A stretch of 64,000 nt of DNA. It comes from Sinotaia quadrata (Eukaryota; Mollusca; Gastropoda; Architaenioglossa; Viviparidae). Positions 55,346-64,000 of this stretch are shown in pieces; the stretch's first letter is position 1; every line of letters starts with the position of its first letter. The translations under genes and the position numbers were made by a program. Under the pieces are notes generated by a model. The model was not told the origin of the DNA. It did not search any database and saw only the letters and a program-made list of their open reading frames with translations. The stretch covers positions 20,537,501 to 20,601,500 of the forward strand of contig CM054182.1 in NCBI GenBank assembly GCA_028829895.1. The letters run 5' to 3'.

Positions 55346-55722
55346 CCTAACCCTTCAAAAGAAACGTTTTTCTGGCAAACATAACATTTTTTTTGTTTAT
55401 ATTGTCGTACTTGTGGACTTTTACTTATTTATTTAATTCTTAATCAATATCTTCGAAAAAAAATCATGAATCTGTTTTCTGTCTAAGACTTTTGCAATCT
55501 CCCTTCCCCTTTAGTACAACACAATACATTAGAAAAGCCTCCATTTCAAGGTTAAAAATGATTCCAGGCCATATCATCGTCAATGTATTTTATTTTTTAA
55601 AGGGTTCTATAATTGATTTATTTGTGATTGCATTATTTAGATGACAATTGAGCAAGAAAAAAGTTTAATTGATTTTTAGGGGGAGGGGATCTTTTGTTTG
55701 ATGGATGTGGGGAAGAATGAGC
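55346..55722. other. AT-rich stretch, no gene seen
   Basis: A-runs and T-runs only. Confidence 0.5.
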
Positions 55723-55746
55723 GGGATCGGGGGTGGGTGGGTAGGG
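55723..55746 (+). other. Canonical G-quadruplex motif
   Basis: GGG ATC GGGGG T GGG T GGG TA GGG has five G-runs of at least three with loops of 3, 1, 1 and 2. It is the clearest quadruplex motif in the window, isolated in AT-rich DNA. Confidence 0.85.
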
Positions 55747-56344
55747 TAGGAAGAGATGAATGTTATTTTTACCTCCATAACTGAAAAACGCTGAGGTTAA
55801 ATTTTATGTAAAGAAAGGTCGCATTTGTCTCCAGTTTTACTTAAAGAGCATCTATATTCTATTCTTCCATTTTACCACAAACCTGTATTCATTGCATTGT
55901 TAACAAGAGGTGCATGAACTAGTTGCATAAGTCCTTGCAAAATACGTACTTCCGCTTACGATGTAATACATTCTTTACGTTTCGTTTACGTCATGCATCT
56001 ATAGTTATGGAAACTCTTTGCCAATCAGAAGTCAGACGAAAGATTGGCGCAGTACCGTTAGTATCATGAATCTGAATCTGTATTAGAAACAATATTTTGT
56101 GGTCAATTAGAAATGTTAATACAAGAAATGTTTCAAAATGGCTTCATATAGTGTCTCTACTTGAATAATATTTCATGAAAAAAGATATTACGAGAAATGA
56201 GTGTACTTGGTCTTACGCCATAATTTATATTTCCAAAAGAGAATTTGCTTGTGTAATGGCGTAATTACGTTAACGGAATCCCAATGACTTCGGCCAAGGA
56301 GAAATATTGCACTCTGTTAGCAATTACTGACACAGCGCTTGTTT
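55747..56344. other. Unique stretch, no gene seen
   Basis: Mixed AT-rich DNA ahead of the long array. Confidence 0.5.
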
Positions 56345-57610
56345 GAAGATAAAGAGAAGTTACATGTATGCCTTCAAATTTACTTTAAGGGCAGTTACAT
56401 ATCTGTCTTCATATTCATCCAAAGATCTAGCCTGTCCTTAAATTTACTTAAAGAGGAAAAAGAAGTTAACATTTCTGTCCTCATGTTTACTTCAAGGGCA
56501 GTCACAATACTGTCTTCATGTTTACTTGAAGGACAGTCACATTTCTGTCTTCAAGTTTACTTCAAGGCCAGTCACATTTCTGTCTTCATGTTTACTTCAA
56601 GGGCAGTCACATTTCTGTCTTCAAGTTTACTTCAAGGCCAGTCACATTTCTGTCTTCATGTTTACCTCAAAGGCAGTCACATTTTTGTCTTCAAGTTTAC
56701 TTCAAGGGCAGTCAAATTTCTGTCTTCAAGTTTATTTCAAGGACAGTCACATTTCTGTCTTCTAGTTTACTTCAAGGGCAGCCACATTTTTGTCTTCATG
56801 TTTACCTCAAAGGCAGTCACATTTTTGTCTTCAAGTTTACTTCAAGGGCGATCATATTTCAAAAAGACATTTATAAACATTTCTATAATCAAGTTTACAT
56901 AAAGGGAAGTTACATTTCGGTTTTCTATTTTATCTTGTCTTTGAGTTTACCTAACCAGAAGCCACATTTATGATTTAAATTTTACACTGAAAAGCACTTC
57001 TGTCTTCAATTTTAAATAAAGAGCATTTTTGACTTTATTATACTTAAAACGTATTTCTTTCTTCAATTTTACCTAAACAGCATTTCTGTCTTCAATTTTA
57101 CCTAAAACGTATTTCTGTCTTCAACTGTACCTAAACAACATTTATGTCTTCAACTGTACCTAAAGAGCATTTCTGTCATTTTACTTAAACAGCATTTCTG
57201 TCTTCAATTTTACCTAAACAGCAATCAAATTTTTGGCTTAATTAAAGAGCAGCAGCCTAATTTTAATCTTAATTTTGTTTTCTTTCTTTTAAAGAACATT
57301 CATATATTTTCTTAATTTTACATAAATACAGTGACAGTTTTCTTAATATTTACCTAAAGAGTAGTCAGCAGTTACATTTTCCTTAAAGAACAATCAAAAT
57401 TTTATAAAATTTTATTAAAGAGCAACCAAATCCTATTTGAAGGGAAGTCATTTTTGTCTTAAATTTTACTTATATGCAGTGACATTTTTACTTAAATTGT
57501 GCTTAAAGGAGTTCAATTCTTAAACAGCAGTCATATTGCGGTTTATGATTTATGTAAAAGGAGTCACATGATTAACTTCAACTGTATCAAAACAGCAGTC
57601 AAATTCTTTT
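56345..57610. repeat. 1.3-kb array: 35-bp core with decayed flanks
   Basis: The core at 56480-56870 (about 11 copies) reads TGTCTTCAAGTTTACTTCAA and GGGCAGTCACATTTC. The right part (57000-57230) has a ~30-bp version (ACCTAAACAGCATTTCTGTC) and then fades. A 187-codon plus frame reads the core in rotating phase, giving 35-residue supra-repeats, and lacks an ATG at its left end, so no gene is called. Confidence 0.95.
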
Positions 57611-58702
57611 ACTAGGACATAAATGCCATATATTTATCGTTTATTTTACGAAGGCAAAGCTTATTTCTTTATTTGTAGTTGCGCAACATTTTTTTTAAAA
57701 TCATACTTTTTGCCAAATTTTGCGCTTGTATCGATCTAATTTTTCGATTTAATCTGATGATCTGCATTAAGGGTAGTCATTCAGCTAAGCACGGAACATC
57801 AATCCAATGATACCATGCTGACACAGCCAGTTTTAAAGTCAGCTAATGGATAAAGCAGGAACCCTAACGGATAGTTTTGGGATCAAAGGAGTAAATAACG
57901 GCTTCACACTGATGAATTTGGGCGAGAAATGAAAGTTCAAGCAAAATACAGTGGCCGTTTGTATCGGGGCAAGAATACCACCTTAAATACCCCCAAAACC
58001 GTACAGGAAACGTGAACACTGCAAGCAACGAAAAAAATGATGGTGTGTGTAAAGCGGTTTTATTGTGTTATTTAAAAAGAATAATAATAAAATAACTTTA
58101 AAACAAAAACAAAAATCCAGACAAATTAAAGAAGGAAAAAAAGACTGCTCGGAAGAAGCAATGCCAGGTCATGATAAACATCTGCAAGAGCACAAATGGT
58201 GAGCTCAAGAAAGAGCAGTTCCAGACAGTACGGAACGCATATCTGCAGGAAAGGTTCAACGCTTGAGGAATACAATGATCTCTTTTAAACGTTTTTGCGT
58301 GCAGTAACTTTAAGTTGTTTGCAAGCGAGATAGGCACACGCATACGCATATACACACATGCACGCACACGCATAAAATAAAAAGGAACAGTGACTGATTC
58401 AACGCACTGACACATTTTCGACTTTGTGGATTTTACCTTTTCTTCCTTCCACCTTTTCCGTTATCTTTTCAATCGTTGTAGGCTTTTATTCTTTTTCACT
58501 GACGTGCACTGACGACGCGCTCCTTTATTGTTTCGTTCACATTACTTTGTCAGCTATGATGCTTGGGTAATCTCTTCGCACTGACTCCGCTGCTGGCGTT
58601 TACTCGTGTGAAGTGACATTTTCTTGCAAGATTCGCGTGAAACTGCCACCATTGCGAAATTCAGCATTTCTTCAACTTTACAGAAAGTCTCTGCTATCCT
58701 AA
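57611..58702. other. Unique stretch, no gene supported
   Basis: 58100-58430 carries a 105-codon minus frame (Phe/Leu/Cys-rich, unrecognised). CGCACACGCATACGCATATA words lie near 58332-58370. The lead-in at 58624-58702 (ATTGCGAAATTCAGCATTTC) is echoed after the 36-bp array at about 59010. Confidence 0.4.
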
Positions 58703-58918
58703 CCTCTTGTCTACAACAGACATTGTATCCTAAGCCTACCTCTTGTCTACAACAGACATTGTATCCTAAGCCTACCTCTTGTCTACAACAGACATTGTAT
58801 CCTAAGCCTACCTCTTGTCTACAACAGACATTGTATCGTAAGCCTACCTCTTGTCTACAACAGACATTGTATCCTAAGCCTACCTCTTGTCTACAACAGA
58901 CATTGTATCCTAAGCCTA
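58703..58918. repeat. 36-bp minisatellite, exactly 6 copies
   Basis: CCTCTTGTCTACAACAGACA followed by TTGTATCCTAAGCCTA, six times, with one substitution in copy 4 (ATCGTAAG). A plus frame from 58624 to 59004 reads TSCLQQTLYPKP six times with open flanks (126 codons) but starts at a non-ATG codon. The array is very young. Confidence 0.98.
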
Positions 58919-59079
58919 GTGATAAACTGTCTCCACTACGAGATTCTGTGTTTCTTGGGCCTTCAGGAAAATTTCTGCATTCTCAACTACTTCTCCAGAA
59001 GTGACAGTCATTGCGAAATCTGAGACGCTTTCTAAGAAAACGTTCTATAATACATATTAAAAGGTCTCAATATGTACTA

Positions 59080-59390
59080 TGTAGTAATGATAACAGACCT
59101 GAACATACACACAATAATAGTAGTAACAGGTCTTAGTATGCACTTCACAACAATAATAAAAGGTCTTAGTATGCACTCCACAACAATAAAACAGGTGTTA
59201 GCATGAACTCCACGACAATAATAACAGGTGTTAGCATGCACTCCACAACAATAATAAGAGGTCTTAGCATGCACTCCACAACAATAATATTAGGTTTCAG
59301 CATGCATTCACTCCACGTTAGGATCGGCCTCAAGCTGCACTTCACAATAGTGATAACAGCTCTCAACATGCATTTCACGGTAATGATTAA
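59080..59390. repeat. ~33-bp array, about 8 copies
   Basis: AGGTSTTAGCATGCACTCCA followed by CAACAATAATAAC. The middle copies are regular and the outer ones (GAACATACACACAATAATAG, CTCAACATGCATTTCACGGT) are diverged. One copy lacks three bases. Confidence 0.93.
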
Positions 59391-59395
59391 CATAC

Positions 59396-59399
59396 ACAG

Positions 59400-59432
<33 letters not shown>

Positions 59433-59445
59433 CACACGCGCGTGC
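59396..59445. repeat. Compound (CA)n(TA)n(CG) tract
   Basis: ACACACACACACATATATAT onward, ending ACACACGCGCGTG. Confidence 0.95.
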
Positions 59446-60789
59446 AAATGATCAAGCTTAGTACCGCTAGGTGTACGATAATCACTCTTTACTCTTGCCA
59501 AAACTTACGCCCCACAAAAGGGGAAGACACACATACAAACATAGTTACGACCCCCCAACCGTAGACACTGAAGACAGAGACAAAAAAAAACCACACTAGA
59601 TTGCAGCATTCTGCGCTCAAAGACTCTAGTGCCGATTCAGCCTCACCCCGCCAAAACTGAAAATGTGGGCAGTGATTGTCCGCACATGGTAGCTACGCAT
59701 GCCTGGATGGTGACATTTGCTCTGGCTGAGCGGAATCACAGAAACAGGAAATCGAGCGCTGGAGACAGGTGTAGCGGGCGAGCCAACACACACATACACC
59801 TCTTTTCTGATCTTCCGGATACAAACACTGAGTGGCATGTCTTGTGCCCATCAAATACTTACCACACTCTAACACGACAGTTCAAAAGTTCAATGCTTAT
59901 ATCGATTTTTTTTCCCTTGTCCTCTTAATAAGTACAATTTCCAGTTGACGGCTAACTAGCGGAATTTTTTTAATTTTATTTTTAGTCGGGCTTCAAATGG
60001 CCAAACAACAATGCTCCCGCCAAATGGTATTTATTCTGCAGCCTATTTCTTACTATTTCTTTTCACAGTTCTTTTTGGGAGTCTGAGTAAATATTTTCTT
60101 TAATTCTACATTAAGAATGCGAGCTACTGGCAGGTGTGTCGTCAGAATGTAGCAGAATTTGTAACCGTCAGTCATTCTTAGAGATCTCTGTGAAGTTACA
60201 TTTGTTCTGATGTCTTAAACTAAGAACATATGACTAACGCAAAAGCGTACCTTCGACCAAAATGCCGAGAATTTGTAACAATTCTCAGAAATAACTCCAG
60301 CTCCAGAGTGCACAAACAACCTACACCCTGATTCTGATATTCCTTTTTAATGTTTCGTTTGCAACAGGTGCACCAGTTGTCAGTAGTCATTCGTGAGCCT
60401 GTGATTGTGCTATGTATAGGCCCTTGGCAAAAGAAAGCAGGTTGTGCCTAATGAAAGCCTGTTTCTCTCTTTATCAAACACCCTTGAAAAGCAGGCCCTA
60501 CACTGCCTACAGCCTTTCAATAAAGACCCACCACTGCCATAGTTCCAAGCCAAGCCACCACATGTTAGCCAGCACAACGCTCTTCGTTACTTTGCAAGTA
60601 GCCAGTGCCCCACACCCAGCCTAACCTGCTTGTGATATGAGAGACAAACAAAAAGGTCAAAATGGGGGAGTCTTAAGTGACGATCAAAAGAAATGGGGGA
60701 GTTTGATCTATGTCGTTTAACTGTGTTTCTACCCTCCAAGCCATTTTTTTGGCAAAACAAAATCCGTGATACAAGTAAGCCAAACATCT
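59446..60789. other. Unique stretch, no gene supported
   Basis: 59600-59900 is GC-richer with overlapping frames on both strands, none recognised. 60412-60624 has a 70-codon plus frame without known motifs. No arrays. Confidence 0.4.
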
Positions 60790-60982
60790 GAATTCTTTCG
60801 TTCAATTGTCTGAATTCTTTCGTTCAATCGTCTGAATTCTTTCGTTCAATCGTCTGAATTCTTTCGTTCAATCGTCTGAATTTTTACGTTCAATCGTCTG
60901 AATTCTTTCGTTCAATTGTCTGAATTTTTACGTTCAATCGTCTGAATTCTTTCGTTCAATCGTCTGAATTCTTACGTTCAAC
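60790..60982. repeat. 22-bp minisatellite, about 9 copies
   Basis: GAATTCTTTCGTTCAATCGT plus CT, with AATTTTTACG or AATTCTTACG variants. EcoRI-type GAATTC is present in most units. It abuts the 25-bp array directly. Confidence 0.97.
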
Positions 60983-61160
60983 CCAACTTTTGTCCATAAT
61001 GCTCAGTCCAACTTTTGTCCATAATGCCGAGTCCAACTTTTGTCATTAAAGTTCAGCCCAACTTTTATCCATAATGCTGAATCCAACTTTTGTCCATAAT
61101 GCAGAGTCCAACTTATGTCATTAATGCCCAGCCAACTTTGGTTTATTATGCTGGACCCAC
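60981..61160. repeat. 25-bp array, 7 copies
   Basis: CCAACTTTTGTCCATAATGC plus a 5-bp variable tail. Starts at 60983, 61008, 61033, 61058, 61083, 61108 and 61132. CATTAA replaces CATAAT in two copies. Confidence 0.96.
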
Positions 61161-61195
61161 ATAATGCTGGCAATTTGCTTTCCAGCGGCATCCAT

Positions 61196-61642
61196 TTCGA
61201 CCAAGAAAGAAATCCAACAGACCACACTAAATCTAGTGTGAACGTGAAGACTACTACAAGCTATGCAAGACATGTATACTTAGTAGTGACCAAGAAAGAA
61301 ATCCAACAGACCACACAAATCTAGTGTGAACGTGAAGACTACTACAAGCTATGCAAGACATGTATACTTAGTAGTGACCAAGAAAGAAATCCAACAGACC
61401 ACACAAATCTAGTGTGAACGTGAAGACTACTACAAGCTATGCAAGACATGTATACTTAGTAGTGACCAAGAAAGAAATCCAACAGATCACACTAAATCTA
61501 GTGTGAACGTGAAGACTACTACAAGCTATGCAAGGCATGTATACTTAGTAGTGACCAAGAAAGAAATCCAACAGACCACACTAAATCTAGTGTGAACGTG
61601 AAGACTACTACAAGCTATGCAAGGCATGTATACTTAGTGAAA
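61196..61642. repeat. 88/89-bp minisatellite, 5 copies, with a hairpin
   Basis: CCAAGAAAGAAATCCAACAG begins each unit at 61201, 61290, 61378, 61466 and 61555. Each contains CACACTAAATCTAGTGTG, a 7-bp stem with a 4-base loop. The 88-bp copies (2 and 3) have lost the T of the left arm. Unit ends read CAAGACATGTATACTTAGTA. Confidence 0.97.
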
Positions 61643-62085
61643 ATACTGAGCACGCAAGCATCTCTTTTCAACACAAATAGTTATTGTGTTTAAGCATTTA
61701 AACAAGTGTAATTTACTCAGCGAATTACGGTAATATTTGCTTCAATTTTGCCTCCCTTTGTTTTCGTGTGACTTCACTTATTATTTTTAATCTTGCGTCC
61801 TATTTCCATCTGCGTCTTACACGTTTTAAGAAGCTATAGGGATTCCTTTAGCCCGGAGGTGAGAAATAAATGGACAAAAACTGCAGTTATCGTGTACGGA
61901 TTTCCCATCGTACACCTGATCTTGTTAATAGAAATCTTTCATCATAGAAATCGGGTGGTGCGGGATTTTTTGTTGTTGCTTTTTTTGATTATGCTTACGT
62001 GTGTGTGTTTGTGTGCATTTGCTGTGAAAAAAAGTTTAGTATAAACAAATGTCTGCACTTCAGATCTGTGCCAGGATTTGGTCAG

Positions 62086-62090
<5 letters not shown>
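61643..62090. other. Unique stretch, no gene supported
   Basis: A plus frame from 61793 to 62044 (83 codons, TTG at its left end) contains hydrophobic blocks but no known motif. Confidence 0.4.

Positions 62091-62171
<81 letters not shown>
62091..62171. repeat. (TG)n microsatellite, about 40 units
   Basis: Uninterrupted TGTG of about 80 bp, followed by CATGAGTGCGCGCGCG. It is the longest perfect dinucleotide run in the window. Confidence 0.98.
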
Positions 62172-62173
<2 letters not shown>

Positions 62174-62551
62174 ATGAGTGCGCGCGCGTAAGTGCAATGT
62201 TTCTGTTAAGTAGCCGTTTTCAGCAAACGTTACGGAATATCTGAATGATAATACGACTTTGAAAGTACAAGATACATTACATGAATATCTCAGACATACG
62301 TCTTGGAATATAAGTATAGCAGTGTGTCAAAGTGATTTTTTACATGAGGACGAAATTATCTTGTACATTATAACAAGTTAGTCAATAGATGACAAACAGC
62401 AAGTACATTATAACAAGTTAGTCAATAGATGACAAGCAGCAAGTACATTATAAATAAGATATAAATAAATTTTACTTTTAATTAATGCTTCTCATCATAA
62501 GTTATCTAAACATTTCACAATTCGGTTTTGAGCTGGATAATCCCGAAATGT
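62172..62551. repeat. Unique AT-rich DNA with a 40-bp tandem repeat at 62361-62452
   Basis: GTACATTATAACAAGTTAGT followed by CAATAGATGACAARCAGCAA occurs at 62363 and 62403, with a partial copy at 62443. Confidence 0.93.
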
Positions 62552-62573
62552 GGGTGTGGGGGTGGGGGGGGGG
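62552..62573 (+). other. G-quadruplex motif
   Basis: GGG TGT GGGGG T followed by ten G satisfies the standard rule with short loops. Confidence 0.75.
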
Positions 62574-62669
62574 TCGATTTGACAAATCCCAGAGAACTGG
62601 GTGGGTCTCGAATTTATAAATCTATGTCATATGCACGAGAGCAAAAAGCCTAAACCAAGAGGCCACCCT

Positions 62670-62915
62670 ATTAACTACAATAACCCCGTATTAAGTTATC
62701 AAATACATTATACAGTGTTATTCAATACATTATAACTAAGTATTCGTATACAATAACGCTAAATTATCACTAACATAGTATATTATAATATGTCCCGTAC
62801 ATTTATTCCATAAAGTATAACTCAGTCATATAATAAGACATCCCCACATTAAAATGTTCTTACGAATATAAACACTAAATTATCCCATACATTATAATGA
62901 TATTGCCACGTAATA
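62670..62915. repeat. Degenerate ~40-50-bp array
   Basis: The words AATACATTATA, AAATTATCNCATACATTATA and CGTATACAATAACGCTAAAT recur at uneven spacing. Strongly diverged; GTACATTATA also links it to the 40-bp repeat at 62361. Confidence 0.6.
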
Positions 62916-63462
62916 AAGAAAAGACAACCCAGACATAAAAAAGATGGGAGTTTCAACCAAGCTAGTGAACAGCGGTTCCCCAGACTACCAAAAAATCGAG
63001 TTGACGTAGAAAACACTCCGAGTTATGGTTCCTGTTTTTTGCAGTTTAGTCGTTCGAAGACTGAGTACCGGTACTAAGAATGTTACCATGAGGGCCCGGA
63101 TTCTTTTTAAATTACACTTTAAGTATGCAATGCCAGTGAATGAAAGAAAAGAAATGAAAAATGCATGGTGACGGAAGCTTGTTGGAAGAAAGCGATGTTG
63201 AAGGGGTTGTTGGTGGTAAATGACGTACCCATGTGGGAATACTTATCAGCGGCTGTAAATCACGCTGAAAAAGTCATCAGTTCTAAAGCAGTTCAAGAAA
63301 ACTTCTTTTTAAAAATCGCACTCTACTATAAAATACCAATGAAACAATATCGCATTTTTTGTTTCTTTTGACTGCTGAAATTAATTAAATCAAAGAGTGA
63401 AAATACAGCACATCAAAATTCCACGTGTTCAACAAATTCTCTCTCGTAAACAACACCCACCC
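62916..63462. other. Unique stretch, no gene seen
   Basis: A 68-codon plus frame (63165-63371) has mixed composition and is not recognised. Confidence 0.4.
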
Positions 63463-63469
63463 AAACACG

Positions 63470-63508
<39 letters not shown>
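63463..63508. repeat. (GC)n(CA)n tract
   Basis: ACGCGCGCGCGCACACACAC onward, about 45 bp. Confidence 0.97.
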
Positions 63509-63509
<1 letters not shown>

Positions 63510-63619
63510 GTTTTTCAATGGCATATTCCATTGTGTAACTACATTAACCGAAGTGTGGGCGGGCAAGAAAACAAAGAGACTAAAACCATTACCGTTATTC
63601 GAGTTGAGTGAAAACGAAA

Positions 63620-63755
63620 TGAACGCACTCGTAAGAATTCTCGTTCAAACTCGAAGAAACATTTCTCTGAACGTGTTCGTGCTTCTGTTCAAACTCGAAG
63701 GAACATTTCTCTGAACGCACTGTGTGTTCGTTCAAATGCGAAGAGATGTCGTCAC
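63620..63755. repeat. ~44-bp tandem repeat, 3 copies
   Basis: GTTCAAACTCGAAGRAACAT followed by TTCTCTGAACG starts at 63643 and 63687, with a diverged copy at 63730 (GTTCAAATGCGAAGAGATG). Confidence 0.92.
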
Positions 63756-64000
63756 GCCCTCTCGGCGGACTGAACAGAAGCAGTGGGCGGTGGGTTATAC
63801 TTATTGATTGATTTATGTTTAATGTCCGCTTTCAAAATTCAGGTGCTAACGCGAGAGAGATTTGAAAAAGGAGAAAGAGGGAGAAAATAAACTGAGAGTC
63901 AGAAATGAAAATAATGAATTGATTCCGCAGACGATCGGTTTCAGAACAATTTTCGTGACTGTCGATTACGGTCTTTGTCTTTTAATCGGTCGGTTTGGAG
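63756..64000. other. Window end; possible dispersed-element fragment
   Basis: ATTGATTGATTTATGTTTAA followed by TGTCCGCTTTCAAAATTCAG resembles, in my recollection only, short dispersed elements common in molluscan intergenic DNA. Ends and duplications could not be defined. Confidence 0.2.

Overview
This looks like nuclear DNA from a multicellular animal, most likely an invertebrate. It is AT-rich, with scattered (CA)n, (GA)n, (CT)n and (TA)n microsatellites and dozens of unrelated minisatellites. No open reading frame looks like a conserved protein and there is no operon layout. The texture resembles intergenic or long-intron DNA of a lophotrochozoan, possibly a marine gastropod mollusc. That is an impression, because no diagnostic gene is present. 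No rRNA or tRNA gene, CRISPR array, intact transposon or recognisable protein-coding gene could be supported.

The window is a mosaic of about 60 to 70 tandem arrays with periods from 22 to about 150 bp. By hand tally they cover roughly 24 kb, a bit over a third of the window. They are separated by AT-rich unique sequence of a few hundred bases to about 2 kb. Almost every reading frame longer than about 100 codons is a by-product of such an array or of a long purine tract: 13.4-14.1 kb, 21.3-22.0 kb, 29.8-30.4 kb, 33.8-34.2 kb, 37.2-37.6 kb, 45.3-45.6 kb, 56.3-56.9 kb and 58.6-59.0 kb.

Layout. 0-12.3 kb: mostly degenerate arrays, a 9-copy 46-bp array at 4318 and several dinucleotide runs. 12.3-17.6 kb: a weak candidate exon, a 650-bp polypurine tract, a 55-bp array of 8 copies and a 60-bp array of 4 copies. 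17.6-24.4 kb: a small foldback element carrying a telomere-like motif, a 94-bp array, a 25-bp array of about 26 copies, a large decayed array with a young 46-bp core, and a GC-richer patch ending in a short ATG segment with a good splice donor. 24.4-34.1 kb: a dense run of arrays (114, 47, 34/39, 65, 24, 54, 57, 33, 42 and 32 bp). 34.1-36.3 kb: the longest GC-richer stretch without arrays and the best place to look for exons. 36.3-50.1 kb: old arrays plus 39-, 46/92-, 35-, 45-, 44- (2x22) and 36-bp arrays. 50.1-58.7 kb: two unrecognised short ORFs, a 1.6-kb array and a 1.3-kb array. 58.7-64 kb: 36-, 33-, 22-, 25- and 88/89-bp arrays and a long (TG)n.

The clearest pattern is a homogeneous young block of tandem copies inside a longer array of diverged relatives. 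Two arrays show higher-order structure: ABABAB at 42.24-42.50 kb and a 22+22 dimer at 48.3-48.7 kb. This fits repeated local amplification and homogenisation rather than a gene system. I found no convincing new biochemical system. The findings list the structural signals worth testing.
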